Of a stretch of DNA of 64,000 bases, positions 52,325 through 61,594 are shown piece by piece. Position 1 is the stretch's first letter; every line of letters starts with the position of its first letter. Source of the stretch: Pseudomonas_T sp032052615 (GTDB lineage: Bacteria; Pseudomonadota; Gammaproteobacteria; Pseudomonadales; Pseudomonadaceae); the NCBI GenBank assembly GCA_032052615.1, contig DAMBWF010000001.1:558001-622000 (forward strand), given 5' to 3'. A program made the position numbers and the translations under genes. The notes under the pieces were generated by a model. That model was given only the letters and a program-made list of their open reading frames with translations, was not told where the DNA came from and searched no databases.

Positions 52325-53735
52325 TGATCTCCAGGCGGCCGAGCAGCATGCCCACCGAGAGCATCCATTTGGCGGCGTCCGGCAGGCTGGCGAAGTTGCC
52401 CGCCGGTCCGATGATGTGGCCCATGCCCGGGCCCACGCCGCACACCGTGCTGGCCGCCCCGGAGAGGGCGGTGATCCAGTCCAGGCCGGTCAGGGTCAGG
52501 CCCAGGGCGATGACCGCGATGGTGATGGTGAAGAAGAACGAGAAGGTGATGATCGAGCGGACGATTTCGTCGTCCAGGGGGTGGCCGTTGTACTGCTGCT
52601 TGATCACCGCGCGAGGGTGCACCAGTTGCTGCAGGTTGGCCCGCAGCAGCACCCAGGCCACCTGGAAACGGAAGATCTTCAGGCCGCCGGCGGTGGACCC
52701 GGAGCAGCCGCCGATGAACCCCAGGTAGAAGAACAGCATGATCGAGAAACTGCCCCACAGGGTGTAGTCGCCCAGGGCGAAACCGGTGGTGGTGATCACC
52801 GAGGTGGCGTTCACCGCGACGATGCGGAAGGCGTCCAGCCAGGGCAGGTCCGAATGCAGCCAGTACCAGGTGCCGAACCCGACCCAGATGACCAGCAGCA
52901 GCCCCATCAGCCCACGCACCTGCTGGTCCCTCCAGAGCGCGAGGCGGTGACCGCGCAGGGTCGCCACGTAAAGGGTGAAGGGCAGGCTGCCGAGGATCAT
53001 CACCACCACCGCGACCCAGTGCACCGCCGGCTGCCGCCACTTGGCCAGGGACAGGTCCGAGGTGGAGAAGCCCCCGGTGGAAATCGCGGACATAGCATGG
53101 TTGACCGCGTCGAAGAGCCCCATGCCCGCGGCCCAGAACCCCAGGCTGCCCAGCAGAGTGATGCCCACATACACCGCCAGGATGTATTTGGCGACCATGT
53201 GGGAGCGCGGCATGATCTTCTCCGACCAGTCCGAGGACTCCGTCTGGAACAGGCGCATGCCGCCGACCCGCAGCAACGGCAGGACCGCCACCGCCATCCC
53301 GATGAAGCCGATGCCGCCCAGCCAGTGCAGCAGCGAGCGCCAGATGAGGATTCCCGGCGACATGTCGTCCAGGCCGCTGAGCACCGTCGCGCCGGTGGCG
53401 GTCACGCCGGACATGCTCTCGAAGAAGGCGTCCGTGTAGCTGATGTGCTGGATCAGGAGCAGCGGCAGGGCGGCGAAGCAGCAGACCGTCATCCAGCTGA
53501 CGGTGGTGAGGAAATACATGTCCCGTGGCCGCAGGTGCACGTGGGCGGGGCGGCCGGGCAGCACCAGGGCGACCCCCGTAGCGAGGGTGATCAGGCTGGC
53601 GGTGAGGAAGGAATACAGGTCGCCGCCGCGATCGTAGACCAGCAGGGTCAGCATGGGCACGAGCATGCTGATGGCCAGGGTGATGAGAAAGATGCCGATG
53701 ATGAAGCCGATGATGCGCAGGGTCGGCAAGGCCAT
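52281..53735 (-). CDS. trkH: Potassium uptake protein TrkH
   Basis: A 484-residue potassium channel-like transporter of the Trk system with four membrane-pore-membrane repeats. Pore loops such as SMSGVTATGATVL, AISTGGFSTSD and GCSGSTAGGLK are present. It needs TrkA, not found in this window. The start MALPTLRII fits family length. The gene's 3' end overlaps a convergent regulator. Confidence 0.96.
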   Translation of the reverse strand: MALPTLRIIGFIIGIFLITLAISMLVPMLTLLVYDRGGDLYSFLTASLITLATGVALVLPGRPAHVHLRPRDMYFLTTVSWMTVCCFAALPLLLIQHISYTDAFFESMSGVTATGATVLSGLDDMSPGILIWRSLLHWLGGIGFIGMAVAVLPLLRVGGMRLFQTESSDWSEKIMPRSHMVAKYILAVYVGITLLGSLGFWAAGMGLFDAVNHAMSAISTGGFSTSDLSLAKWRQPAVHWVAVVVMILGSLPFTLYVATLRGHRLALWRDQQVRGLMGLLLVIWVGFGTWYWLHSDLPWLDAFRIVAVNATSVITTTGFALGDYTLWGSFSIMLFFYLGFIGGCSGSTAGGLKIFRFQVAWVLLRANLQQLVHPRAVIKQQYNGHPLDDEIVRSIITFSFFFTITIAVIALGLTLTGLDWITALSGAASTVCGVGPGMGHIIGPAGNFASLPDAAKWMLSVGMLLGRLEIITVLVVLTPAFWRH

Positions 53736-53865
53736 GGAAACCGTCTCGACGGACAAGGGGCGCCATTCTACCCACGGTGCCCAGGCTGTAAACCGTGCCC
53801 GACCCTCGGCGTGGGCTTGCCGCGCGGGCTAGAATGCCGCCTCGTTCGATTCTGGAGATGACCCG

Positions 53866-54423
53866 ATGGAAGCCCTCGATGCCTTGCTCAATCGCGTATC
53901 CGCCGCGCGCCTGGTGGGGCCGGCGCCGAGCCAGGCGCAACGCGACAACCTGTTCCGCGCGGCGCTGCGCGCGCCCGACCACGGTCAATTGCGCCCCTGG
54001 CGCTTCCTGACCGTCGAGGGAGAGGCCCGCGAACGCCTCGGCGAATTATTCGCCGAGGCGCTTCGGGCGAAGCAGGCGGAGCCTCGCCCGGAGGCCCTGG
54101 ACAAGGCGCGGGCGATGCCGCTGCGGGCGCCCTTGCTGGTGGTCGCCATCGCGCGCGTGCAGGATCACCCCAAGATTCCCCGGGATGAACAACTGCTGGC
54201 GGCCGGTTGCGCGGCCCACGGCATTCTCCAGGCCGCCTTCGCCCAGGGGTTGGGGGCGATCTGGCGAACCGGGGAATTCTCCCATGACCGCCATGTGGCT
54301 CGGGGGCTGGGCCTGGCGGAAGACGAGCGGGTCGTCGGTTTCCTGTACCTGGGTCAGGTGGACGGCGCCTTCCGCGCGCCACCGGTCCTGGACCCCGAGG
54401 TGTTCGTCAGCACCTGGGGCTGA
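53866..54423 (+). CDS. Nitroreductase family protein (YdjA-like)
   Basis: A 185-residue FMN-dependent nitroreductase. RVSAARLVGPAPSQAQRDNLFRAALRAPDHGQLRPWRF is the FMN-binding N-terminus of the YdjA group; HGILQAAFAQGLGAIWRTGEF follows. Likely a homodimer using NAD(P)H. The substrate is unknown. Confidence 0.9.
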   Translation: MEALDALLNRVSAARLVGPAPSQAQRDNLFRAALRAPDHGQLRPWRFLTVEGEARERLGELFAEALRAKQAEPRPEALDKARAMPLRAPLLVVAIARVQDHPKIPRDEQLLAAGCAAHGILQAAFAQGLGAIWRTGEFSHDRHVARGLGLAEDERVVGFLYLGQVDGAFRAPPVLDPEVFVSTWG

Positions 54424-54432
54424 GCGGAGCCT

Positions 54433-55785
54433 TCAGCGCCGGCGGCCCGCGCCGGCGGCCTCGGGCAAGGCCGGCGCGGATGGCATGTCCAGGGTCGCGA
54501 CGAAGCCGCCTTCGGGATGATTGGCGAAGGACAATTCGCCCCCATGGCGTTCCACCGTGCGCCGGGCGATGGCCAGACCGAGGCCATGGCCGCTGGCGGT
54601 TTGCCCCGGGGCGCGGAAAAAAGGCTCGCCCAACTGGGCCAGGTGCTCCGGCGCCACGCCGGGCCCATGGTCGCGCACGCTGAGCAGCAGGCGTTCGCCG
54701 TGGCGCCTGGCCTGGACCTCGATGGGGCGATCCGACGGGTTGAATCGCGCGGCGTTGCGCAGCAGGTTATCTAGGGCCCGCTCGAGCAGGTCCGGCCAGC
54801 CGAATACGCTCAGGCCGGGCTCGATACCTACCTCGATGAGCTGCTCCGGATGGCTCAGGCGCATGTCCTCACGCAGTTTGTGCAACAGCGGCAGAAGCTC
54901 GATGCGGTGCGAGGCGCCCGGTTCGGCATCCAGGCGGGCCAGGGCGAGGATTTCGCTGATCAAGGCTTCCAGGCGGTCGCATTCCTGGGCCAGGCGCGGC
55001 CACAGGCGCTCCCGCTCCTCGGGGCCGGCCCGCTCTACCAGGGCCAGGGCGATGCGCAGGCGGGCAAGGGGCGAGCGCAATTCATGGGAGACATCCCGCA
55101 GCAATTGCCGCTGGCTGCCGATCAGGCCCTGCAGGCGCTGCCCCATGCGGTTGAAGTCTCTCGCCAGCACGCCCAGTTCATCGCCGCGCCGCGCCAGGCG
55201 GGCCAGACTCTCCTGCTGGTAGACGGTGTGCCCCAGGTCGTGCACGGCTCGGCGCAGGCGATTCAGCGGGCGGGTGATGGACAAGGTGAGCAACAGGCTG
55301 AACAGGGTCAGTACCACCAGGGCGATGCTCAGCGCGCTCAAGGGCCAGAGCAGGCTACTGCGACGCCAGGCGTCCAGCTCGGGAAGCGGCAGGCGGTAGA
55401 TGAAGAGATAGGTGTTGCCGCCGGGGCTGGTGTACTCCTCGGTCAGGCGACGCCAGGGAAGCGGCCGTGTATTGTTGATACGTTCCTCAATGATGGCCGC
55501 CTGGGGGGAAAACGTGCCGCGCATCAGGGGGAGGTAGTTGATATCCAGTACCTGTACATCGATGTGATAGTGAAACCTCCGTCGCTCCAGGAGTTCTTGC
55601 GCCCCCCTGACATCGCCCCTTTCATAGGTCTTTGCCCAGCTCATGGCCAAGTTGGCGATGGCCGGATGGCGGGCGATGATCCAGGAGTCCTGGTTCGCCG
55701 CGTGGCCCAGCAGCAGCGACAGTCCGGCCACCAGGGCGATGGCCAGCCAGAAACTGGCGAAGACCCGCCAGAACAATGAACGCAC
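54433..55785 (-). CDS. cpxA: Sensor histidine kinase CpxA-like
   Basis: A 450-residue inner-membrane kinase. Two membrane helices (about 8-27 and 147-169) flank a periplasmic sensor domain; HAMP (170-222), the H-box with phosphorylatable His234 (RDVSHELRSPLARLR) and the ATP-binding N, G1 and G2 boxes (DNLLRNAARF, DHGPGVAP, GHGLGLAI) follow. The start is GTG at 55785. Third in the cpxR-cpxP-cpxA run on the minus strand; it should sense envelope stress and phosphorylate CpxR. Confidence 0.92.
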   Translation of the reverse strand: MRSLFWRVFASFWLAIALVAGLSLLLGHAANQDSWIIARHPAIANLAMSWAKTYERGDVRGAQELLERRRFHYHIDVQVLDINYLPLMRGTFSPQAAIIEERINNTRPLPWRRLTEEYTSPGGNTYLFIYRLPLPELDAWRRSSLLWPLSALSIALVVLTLFSLLLTLSITRPLNRLRRAVHDLGHTVYQQESLARLARRGDELGVLARDFNRMGQRLQGLIGSQRQLLRDVSHELRSPLARLRIALALVERAGPEERERLWPRLAQECDRLEALISEILALARLDAEPGASHRIELLPLLHKLREDMRLSHPEQLIEVGIEPGLSVFGWPDLLERALDNLLRNAARFNPSDRPIEVQARRHGERLLLSVRDHGPGVAPEHLAQLGEPFFRAPGQTASGHGLGLAIARRTVERHGGELSFANHPEGGFVATLDMPSAPALPEAAGAGRRR

Positions 55786-55861
55786 GGTAGTTCCTCTTGC
55801 ACGGGACGACCCCGCCGGGCTTATCGCCGAGCGGGGTCGAAGCACCATCAGGGGGGCGAGC

Positions 55862-56287
55862 TCAGCGATCGGCCTGACTCACCCGTTGGGCCTTCCAGGC
55901 CTGGAATTCCTTCCATTCCTCGCGCCGATCGGCTTGGCGTTTGCGGTGCTCGGCGAAGCGCTGCTGCTGTTCGGGCGTCAACTTCGCCTGGATGGCCGCA
56001 TCGGTCTTGTCCTCGCTGGCCTGGATTTCGTTCTCCATCGCCTGCTTGTCCGCGACCGGCAGTTTATCGAGGTAGCGCTCGGTGATCGTCCGACGGCTTC
56101 TCATCTGCTCGGCCATCAGGATACCGATTTCCCGGCGCTGCTCACGGTTCAGTTCCACGTCCTCCAGCATGTGCAGTCCGCCGAGGTCATGGCCCGGAGG
56201 GCCACCCGGGGCACCGTGGTCCATGCCTGCCAGCGCCAGGCCGGGCAATGCCATTGCGAACATCAGGGCAGCGAGCGTCTTGTGCAT
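55862..56287 (-). CDS. cpxP: CpxP/Spy-family periplasmic protein
   Basis: A 141-residue periplasmic protein with a signal peptide (cleaved after ALA, about residue 20) and an all-helical body with the LTxxQ-type motif LTPEQQQRFAEH and an earlier LNREQRREIG. CpxP dampens CpxA and helps deliver misfolded proteins for degradation; Spy is a chaperone. It sits between cpxR and cpxA. A possible CpxR box is about 80 bases upstream. Confidence 0.85.
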   Translation of the reverse strand: MHKTLAALMFAMALPGLALAGMDHGAPGGPPGHDLGGLHMLEDVELNREQRREIGILMAEQMRSRRTITERYLDKLPVADKQAMENEIQASEDKTDAAIQAKLTPEQQQRFAEHRKRQADRREEWKEFQAWKAQRVSQADR

Positions 56288-56367
56288 GATCCATCCTCGT
56301 CGAAACCGGCCGATTGCCGGATGAGCGCTACTGTAGGCTTCGCTCCGTCAGGCGCGGTCAGGCGAGG

Positions 56368-56383
56368 GTAAAGGCTGGGTAAA
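56368..56383. promoter_or_regulatory. Candidate CpxR box upstream of cpxP
   Basis: Two GTAAA repeats at 56368-56372 and 56379-56383, 11 bases apart, resemble the CpxR target GTAAA-N5-GTAAA with a spacer one base longer. The site is just past the cpxR stop and upstream of cpxP-cpxA. Confidence 0.5.
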
Positions 56384-56388
56384 GGGAC

Positions 56389-57066
56389 TCAGGGCGCGTA
56401 GTAATAGCCGCGGCTGCGCAGGGCGACGATCCGCGGGCGCCCATCGGCGTGGGCGCCTAATTTCTTGCGCAGGTTGCTGACATGCATGTCCAGGCTGCGG
56501 TCGTAGAGCGTCAGCTTGCGGCCCAAGGCCAATTGGGCCAATTCCTGCTTCTCCACCGGCTCGCCGGGATGGGCCAGCAGCGCTTCCAGCAGGCGGCCCT
56601 CGGAGACCGTGAGAGGGATCTCCTGGCCGGCGATGGTGGCCACGCCGCGCAACGCGCTGTAGCACAGATCGCCCAGTTCCAGTTGGCTGGAAGGCGCCAC
56701 CGGCTGGGTGCGGCGCAGCACGGCGCGCAGGCGCGCGGTCAGTTCCCGGGGATCGCAGGGCTTCGCCAGGTAGTCGTCGGCGCCTAGCTCCAGGCCGAGG
56801 ATGCGGTCCAGGGGCTCGCCCCGGGCGGACAGCATGACCACCGGCAGGTCGGGGTGCTCGCCGCGCAGTTGCTTGAGCAATTCCAAGCCACTGCCGTCCG
56901 GGAGCATGACGTCCAGCACCACCGCGGCGGGCGCCAGATCCGCCAGCGCCTGACGGGCGCTGAGACCGTCGTGGCAGGCGCGTACGTCAAAGCCTTCCTG
57001 GGTCAACCAGGAGCCGAGCAGTTCGCAGAGCTCCTGATCGTCGTCGATCAATAGTAGTTCGCTCAT
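56389..57066 (-). CDS. cpxR: Response regulator CpxR-like
   Basis: A 225-residue OmpR/PhoB-type regulator. The receiver domain has the acidic pair D8-D9, phosphoacceptor D52 (LDVMLPDGSG) and the conserved Lys in YLAKPCDPRELTAR. The winged helix at the C-terminus contains LTVSEGRLLEALLAHPGEPVEKQELAQLALGRKLTLYDRSLDMHVSNLRKKLG, close to CpxR. It should be phosphorylated by the neighbouring CpxA. Confidence 0.93.
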   Translation of the reverse strand: MSELLLIDDDQELCELLGSWLTQEGFDVRACHDGLSARQALADLAPAAVVLDVMLPDGSGLELLKQLRGEHPDLPVVMLSARGEPLDRILGLELGADDYLAKPCDPRELTARLRAVLRRTQPVAPSSQLELGDLCYSALRGVATIAGQEIPLTVSEGRLLEALLAHPGEPVEKQELAQLALGRKLTLYDRSLDMHVSNLRKKLGAHADGRPRIVALRSRGYYYAP

Positions 57067-57109
57067 GACGTCCTTCGGCTACGAGGGTGGGGAGCGGCGC
57101 GGCGGGCCG

Positions 57110-57409
57110 TCAGGGCAGCACGCGCTTGAACGGCTTGACCCGCACGCTGGCGTAGACGCCGGCCTCGCGATAGGGGTCGGCGTCGGCCCAGGCCATGGCC
57201 GCGTTCAGCGAGTCGAACTCGGCCACCACCAGGCTGCCGGTGAAACCGGCTTCGCCCGGCTCGTTGCTATCCACGGCGGGGTGGGGGCCGGCGAGGACCA
57301 GGCGGCCCTCGTCTTTCAAGCGCTCGAGGCGGGCCAGATGGGCGGGGCGGGCGGCCAGGCGCTTGTCCAGGGAGCCGGTTATATCGGTGGCGATGATCGC
57401 GTACAGCAT
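57110..57409 (-). CDS. yciI: YciI family protein
   Basis: A 99-residue protein of the YciI/dimeric alpha-beta barrel family: MLYAIIATDITGSLDKRLAARPAHLARLERLKDEGRLVLAGPHP with conserved His (H24) and Asp/Ser positions of the putative active site. The function is unknown; members may be small hydrolases or lyases. It lies 11 bases behind yciB on the same strand. Confidence 0.92.
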   Translation of the reverse strand: MLYAIIATDITGSLDKRLAARPAHLARLERLKDEGRLVLAGPHPAVDSNEPGEAGFTGSLVVAEFDSLNAAMAWADADPYREAGVYASVRVKPFKRVLP

Positions 57410-57420
57410 GCTTGCGTCCC

Positions 57421-58011
57421 TCACTCGTTGCGTTTTTCGGGTTCGGCGTCGTGCAGGTGACGCGCCAGGAACAGGCCTTGGCCGAGCAGGAACAGCACCG
57501 TCAGGCCAAGGCTGCCGAAGACCTTGAAGTCCACCCAGAACTCGGGGAAGACGAAGGCCACGAACAGGTTGGCCGAACCACAGACCAGGAAGAACAGGAC
57601 CCAGGCCAGGTTCAGCCGGGCCCAAGTGGCAGACGGCAGGCTGACCGCGTGGCCCATGATGCGCTCGATGAGGGGCTTCTCGCCGATGAAATGGCTGGCG
57701 GCGAACGCCAGGGCGAACAACCAGTTGATCACCGGAGCCTTCCACTTGAGAAAGGTTTCGCTGTGGAACACCAGGGTCATGCCACCGAAGACCAGGCAGC
57801 CCGCGAGGGTCAGCCACTGGCCTTTCTCCAGGCGCCGGTGCAGCAGCAGGAGGGTGCCGTAGACCACCACCGAGGCGGCGATCAACACCGCCGTGGCGCT
57901 GAAGATACCGCCGAGCTGGAAGGCGTGGCCCACCAGTTCGACGCTCCGGGGCTCCAGCTTGTAGACGATGAAGAAGAGAATCAGCGGGATGAAATCGATG
58001 AGTTGTTTCAC
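57421..58011 (-). CDS. yciB: Inner-membrane septation protein YciB (IspZ)
   Basis: A 196-residue membrane protein with five to six membrane segments. MKQLIDFIPLILFFIVYKL at the start and FKWKAPVINWLFALAFAASHFIGEKPLIERIMGHAVSLP-type central region are YciB signatures. It is linked to cell division and envelope integrity. The start is GTG at 58011. Divergent from rnm. Confidence 0.94.
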   Translation of the reverse strand: MKQLIDFIPLILFFIVYKLEPRSVELVGHAFQLGGIFSATAVLIAASVVVYGTLLLLHRRLEKGQWLTLAGCLVFGGMTLVFHSETFLKWKAPVINWLFALAFAASHFIGEKPLIERIMGHAVSLPSATWARLNLAWVLFFLVCGSANLFVAFVFPEFWVDFKVFGSLGLTVLFLLGQGLFLARHLHDAEPEKRNE

Positions 58012-58145
58012 TGTGGCGTTCGCGGGCGGGATGTCGCGGCATAATAACAAACCCGCTTTCGGGGGGAACGTCGAACGGCATCCAGTTTCAACACGTATGA
58101 TGCTCCGTTTGTCCGGCCGGTCCCGACAGGAGAGAAGCCCCGTCC

Positions 58146-59000
58146 ATGCATGTCGATCTGCACTGCCACAGCACCGCATCCGATGGCGCCCTGATGCCCG
58201 CGGCGCTGGTGACGCGCGCCCATGCCCGGGGGGTGGGCGTGCTTGCCTTGACCGACCACGACACCCTGGACGGCCTCGCCGAGGCCCAGGACCGTGCCCG
58301 CGAGCTGGGCATCCGCCTGGTCGATGGTGTCGAACTGTCCTGTACTTGGGGCGGGGCGACCATCCATGTGCTGGGCTACGCCTTCGATCGCGACGCGCCG
58401 GCGCTGCGCGAGGCCCTGGAGGCCCTACATCGCGGGCGTTGGGAGCGCGCCGAGGAAATCGGCCGACGCCTCGCCGCCAAGGGCATGAGCGGTGCGTTCG
58501 AGGGCGCGCGAGCCCTCCAGCAAGCCTTGGGGGGCGGGCATAACGCCCCGGCGCGTCCGCATTTCGCCGATTTCCTGGTACAGGCTGGCTATGCCGTCGA
58601 CCGTGCCGAGGCGTTTCGCAAGTGGCTGGGCTCGGGCAAGCTCGGGGACGTCAAGCAACACTGGCCGGCCCTGGACAAGGCGGTCGGAACCCTGGCCGAG
58701 GCCGGCGCCTGGATCAGCCTGGCGCATCCCTGGCACTATGCTTTCACCCGCAGCAAGCGCCGCCGGCTGGTCACCGACTTCCGCGCCGCCGGCGGCCATG
58801 CCCTCGAAGTGGTGAATGGCCTGCAACCGGCCGAGCAGGTCGGGGGGCTGGCCATCCTCGCCCGCGAATTCGGCCTGATGGCCAGCGCCGGCAGCGATTT
58901 CCACGCCCCCGGCGATTGGTCCGAACTGGGCATGTACCGCCCGCTTCCCGACGACCTGACGCCCCTCTGGGCGCGTTTCGACGAGCGCGTATCCTCTTGA
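58146..59000 (+). CDS. rnm: PHP-domain phosphoesterase / RNase AM
   Basis: A 284-residue PHP-superfamily enzyme. Metal ligands are in MHVDLHCHSTASDGALMPAALV, LALTDHDTLDGL and GVELSCTW; later ISLAHPWHY and SAGSDFHAPG complete the site. In E. coli the homologue (YciV/TrpH) is RNase AM, a 5'-3' exonuclease acting on short oligonucleotides and rRNA 5' ends. Divergent from yciB, with which it is commonly neighbour. Confidence 0.92.
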   Translation: MHVDLHCHSTASDGALMPAALVTRAHARGVGVLALTDHDTLDGLAEAQDRARELGIRLVDGVELSCTWGGATIHVLGYAFDRDAPALREALEALHRGRWERAEEIGRRLAAKGMSGAFEGARALQQALGGGHNAPARPHFADFLVQAGYAVDRAEAFRKWLGSGKLGDVKQHWPALDKAVGTLAEAGAWISLAHPWHYAFTRSKRRRLVTDFRAAGGHALEVVNGLQPAEQVGGLAILAREFGLMASAGSDFHAPGDWSELGMYRPLPDDLTPLWARFDERVSS

Positions 59001-59013
59001 ACCGGAGTCTCAC

Positions 59014-59640
59014 ATGAGTCAGTTCTTCCAGCTTCATCCGGACAATCCCCAGCCGCGACTGATTCGGCAGGCGGTGGAGATCATTCGCGACGGCGGTGTC
59101 ATCGTCTATCCCACCGATTCTTCCTATGCCGTGGGCTGCCGGCTCGGCGAGAAGAACGCGGTGGAGCGCATCCGCCGCCTGCGCCGGCTCGACGACAAGC
59201 ACAACTTCACCCTGGTGTGCAGCGACCTCTCCCAACTGGGCATCTTCGCCAAGGTGGACACGGGCGCGTTCCGGCTGCTCAAGGCTCACACGCCGGGACC
59301 CTATACCTTCATCCTCGACGCCACCCGTGAAGTGCCGCGCATGCTGCTGCACCCCAAGCGCCGGACCATCGGCCTACGGGTGCCCCAACACCCCATCGCC
59401 CAGGCCTTGCTGGCGGAGCTGGGCGAGCCGCTGATGAGCGCGTCCCTGATCCTGCCGGGCGAGAGCCTGCCGATGAGCGACCCTTACGAGATGCGCCAGG
59501 CCCTGGAGCATCAGGTCGACCTGATCATCGACGGCGGCCATGGCGGCCTGGAGGCCTCCACGGTGATCAACCTGGCCGAGGGCGAGCCCCAGGTGGTCCG
59601 GGTGGGCTGCGGCGATCCCTCGCCGTTCCTCGCGGACTGA
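59014..59640 (+). CDS. YciO/Sua5-YrdC family protein
   Basis: A 208-residue protein of the YrdC fold. GGVIVYPTDSSYAVGCRLGEKNAVERIRRLRRLDDKHNFTLVC and LKAHTPGPYTFILDATREVPR are typical. It corresponds to E. coli YciO, a paralogue of threonylcarbamoyl-AMP synthase TsaC whose own role is unclear. It follows rnm after 13 bases; the two probably share a transcript with scpA. Confidence 0.9.
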   Translation: MSQFFQLHPDNPQPRLIRQAVEIIRDGGVIVYPTDSSYAVGCRLGEKNAVERIRRLRRLDDKHNFTLVCSDLSQLGIFAKVDTGAFRLLKAHTPGPYTFILDATREVPRMLLHPKRRTIGLRVPQHPIAQALLAELGEPLMSASLILPGESLPMSDPYEMRQALEHQVDLIIDGGHGGLEASTVINLAEGEPQVVRVGCGDPSPFLAD

Positions 59641-59644
59641 CGAC

Positions 59645-60457
59645 GTGGTCGAGGAAACCCGCGTCCCCGAGCAGCAGGAACTGCCCTTCGCCCTGGTCTA
59701 CGGCCAGGCGGTCACCGAGCTGCCCATCGACCTGTATATCCCTCCGGACGCCCTAGAAGTCTTCCTCGAGGCGTTCGAGGGGCCGCTCGACCTGCTGCTG
59801 TACCTGATCCGCAAGCAGAACATCGACATCCTCGACATTCCGGTGGCGGAAATCACCCGGCAGTACATGGGCTATGTCGAGTTGATGAAGACGGTGCGCC
59901 TGGAGCTGGCCGCCGAATACCTGGTGATGGCGGCGATGCTCGCCGAGATCAAGTCGCGCATGTTGCTGCCGCGTTCCAGCGAGGCGGAGGCGGAAGAGGA
60001 GGACCCTCGCGCCGAATTGATCCGCCGCCTGCAGGAATACGAGCGCTACAAGGCCGCCGCCGAGGGGCTGGATGGCCTGCCGCGGGTCGGTCGGGATACC
60101 GTGGTGCCCACGGTGGCGGCGCCCGAAGCCCGGGCCCGCAAGTTGCTGCCGGATGTCAGCCTGGATGAGTTGCTGTTGTCCATGGCCGAGGTGCTGCGCC
60201 GAGCGGACCTGTTCGAAAGCCACCAGGTCACCCGCGAGGCCCTGTCCACCCGCGAGCGCATGAGCCAGGTGCTGGAGCGCCTGCGCGGTGGTGCCTTCGT
60301 GCCGTTCGTCGCGCTGTTCGCCGTGGAAGAGGGGCGCCTCGGCGTGGTGGTCACCTTCATGGCGGTGCTGGAACTGATCAAGGAGTCCCTGGTGGAGTTG
60401 GTGCAGAACGAGCCCTTCGCGCCCATCCACGTCCGTGCCCGGGTCGAACAGCCATGA
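59645..60457 (+). CDS. scpA: Segregation and condensation protein A
   Basis: A 270-residue kleisin that links ScpB to the SMC/MksB-type motor in chromosome condensation. FEGPLDLLLYLIRKQNIDILDIPVAEITRQYMGYVELMK is the ScpA N-terminal core; RAELIRRLQEYERYKAAAEGL follows. The start is GTG, 4 bases after the previous stop. It overlaps scpB by 4 bases. Confidence 0.96.
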   Translation: MVEETRVPEQQELPFALVYGQAVTELPIDLYIPPDALEVFLEAFEGPLDLLLYLIRKQNIDILDIPVAEITRQYMGYVELMKTVRLELAAEYLVMAAMLAEIKSRMLLPRSSEAEAEEEDPRAELIRRLQEYERYKAAAEGLDGLPRVGRDTVVPTVAAPEARARKLLPDVSLDELLLSMAEVLRRADLFESHQVTREALSTRERMSQVLERLRGGAFVPFVALFAVEEGRLGVVVTFMAVLELIKESLVELVQNEPFAPIHVRARVEQP

Positions 60458-61227
60458 ACCTATCCGATCCCAAGGGGCTTGCCGTGCTGCTTGAGGCCTT
60501 CCTGTTGGCGTCGGGGCGGCCGCTGTCCCTGGAGCGGCTGGGCGAGCTGTTCGACGCGCAGGAGCGGCCCTCGGCCGCCCAGCTCAAGGCGGCGCTGGAG
60601 GTGCTGCGCAAGAGCTGCGACAAGCGAGCCTTCGAACTCAAGGAAGTGGCGTCGGGCTATCGGTTGCAGATACGCGAGCGTTTCTCGCCCTGGGTCGGCC
60701 GGCTTTGGGAAGAGCGGCCCCCGCGTTATTCCCGGGCCTTGCTGGAGACCCTGGCGCTGATCGCCTATCGTCAGCCCATCACCCGGGGCGAAATCGAGGA
60801 TATCCGCGGCGTTGCGGTGAACAGCCAGCTCGTCAAGACCTTGCTGGAGCGGGAGTGGATTCGGGTGGTCGGCTACCGGGACGTGCCAGGCCGGCCGGCG
60901 ATGTTTGCCACCACCAAGGCGTTTCTCGATCATTTCAACCTGAAGAGCCTGGAGCACTTGCCGCCCCTGGCCGCGCTGCGCGAGCTGGAGCCGGAGCCGG
61001 TGCCCGGCCTGGATGAGGACGCGCCGGTGCCGGCCGAGTTGCAAGCCCGGGCGGATGCCAGCGCCGAGCCGCCCGTGGAGGCGCGCGAGGAAACCAGTTT
61101 CCGCACTCTGTTGGCCGAGCTGGACACCATGGAGGTGGGCCTCAAGACGGATTTCGACGACCTGGTCGAGACGTCGCCCGAGGCCGCGCCCACGGATGTC
61201 GACGAGCCGGGCGAGTCCTCGCGCTGA
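60454..61227 (+). CDS. scpB: Segregation and condensation protein B
   Basis: A 257-residue ScpB with two winged-helix domains: LEAFLLASGRPLSLERLGELFDA and YSRALLETLALIAYRQPITRGEIEDIRGVAVNSQLVKTLLEREWIRVVGYRDVPGRPAMFATT. The C-terminus after about residue 180 is acidic and low-complexity. The start overlaps scpA (ATGA), so the two are coupled. Confidence 0.96.
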   Translation: MNLSDPKGLAVLLEAFLLASGRPLSLERLGELFDAQERPSAAQLKAALEVLRKSCDKRAFELKEVASGYRLQIRERFSPWVGRLWEERPPRYSRALLETLALIAYRQPITRGEIEDIRGVAVNSQLVKTLLEREWIRVVGYRDVPGRPAMFATTKAFLDHFNLKSLEHLPPLAALRELEPEPVPGLDEDAPVPAELQARADASAEPPVEAREETSFRTLLAELDTMEVGLKTDFDDLVETSPEAAPTDVDEPGESSR

Positions 61228-61294
61228 CATGCGGCGCGAAAGAACTCCCCGTCGAGCACTCGGAAGAACGATGCCAGGCGTCGCTGGAGGTCCC

Positions 61295-61477
61295 GTGAAG
61301 AACCCTTGCATCAAGGTCTGTGAGTACGCGCGGGAGGTCTGTGTCGGCTGCGGTCGGAGCCGGGACGAGATCAAGGCCTGGAAGAAGCTGGACAAGGCCG
61401 AGCGTCGGACGGTGCTGGCGGAGGCCGAGTTGCGCCTGCTGGCCTTGGAAGCCACCGGTCGGCGCCGATACCGCTGA
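61295..61477 (+). CDS. DUF1289 small cysteine-rich protein
   Basis: A 60-residue protein from GTG at 61295: KNPCIKVCEYAREVCVGCGRSRDEIKAWKKL is the DUF1289 signature with four Cys (5, 9, 16, 19) that could bind iron-sulfur or zinc. GGAGG at 61286-61290 supports this start; an ATG 24 bases earlier is an alternative. DUF1289 genes regularly lie beside scpB and rluB. Function unknown. Confidence 0.8.
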   Translation: MKNPCIKVCEYAREVCVGCGRSRDEIKAWKKLDKAERRTVLAEAELRLLALEATGRRRYR

Positions 61478-61594
61478 ACCGGCTGCGGAGCGGCCACGAT
61501 GGGCGTATGATGCGCGCCCCTTCGCGGCCCACCCGCCGCCCGCGTTGCCGGATGCCCGGCACCGCCACTTGACGACACACCGGGAGGTGCCCTG

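Noticed and set aside
52041..53861. 606-codon plus-strand open frame opposite trkH
   Set aside because: It mirrors the codons of trkH; the composition (Gln, His, Gly, Asp runs) is that of an antisense shadow.
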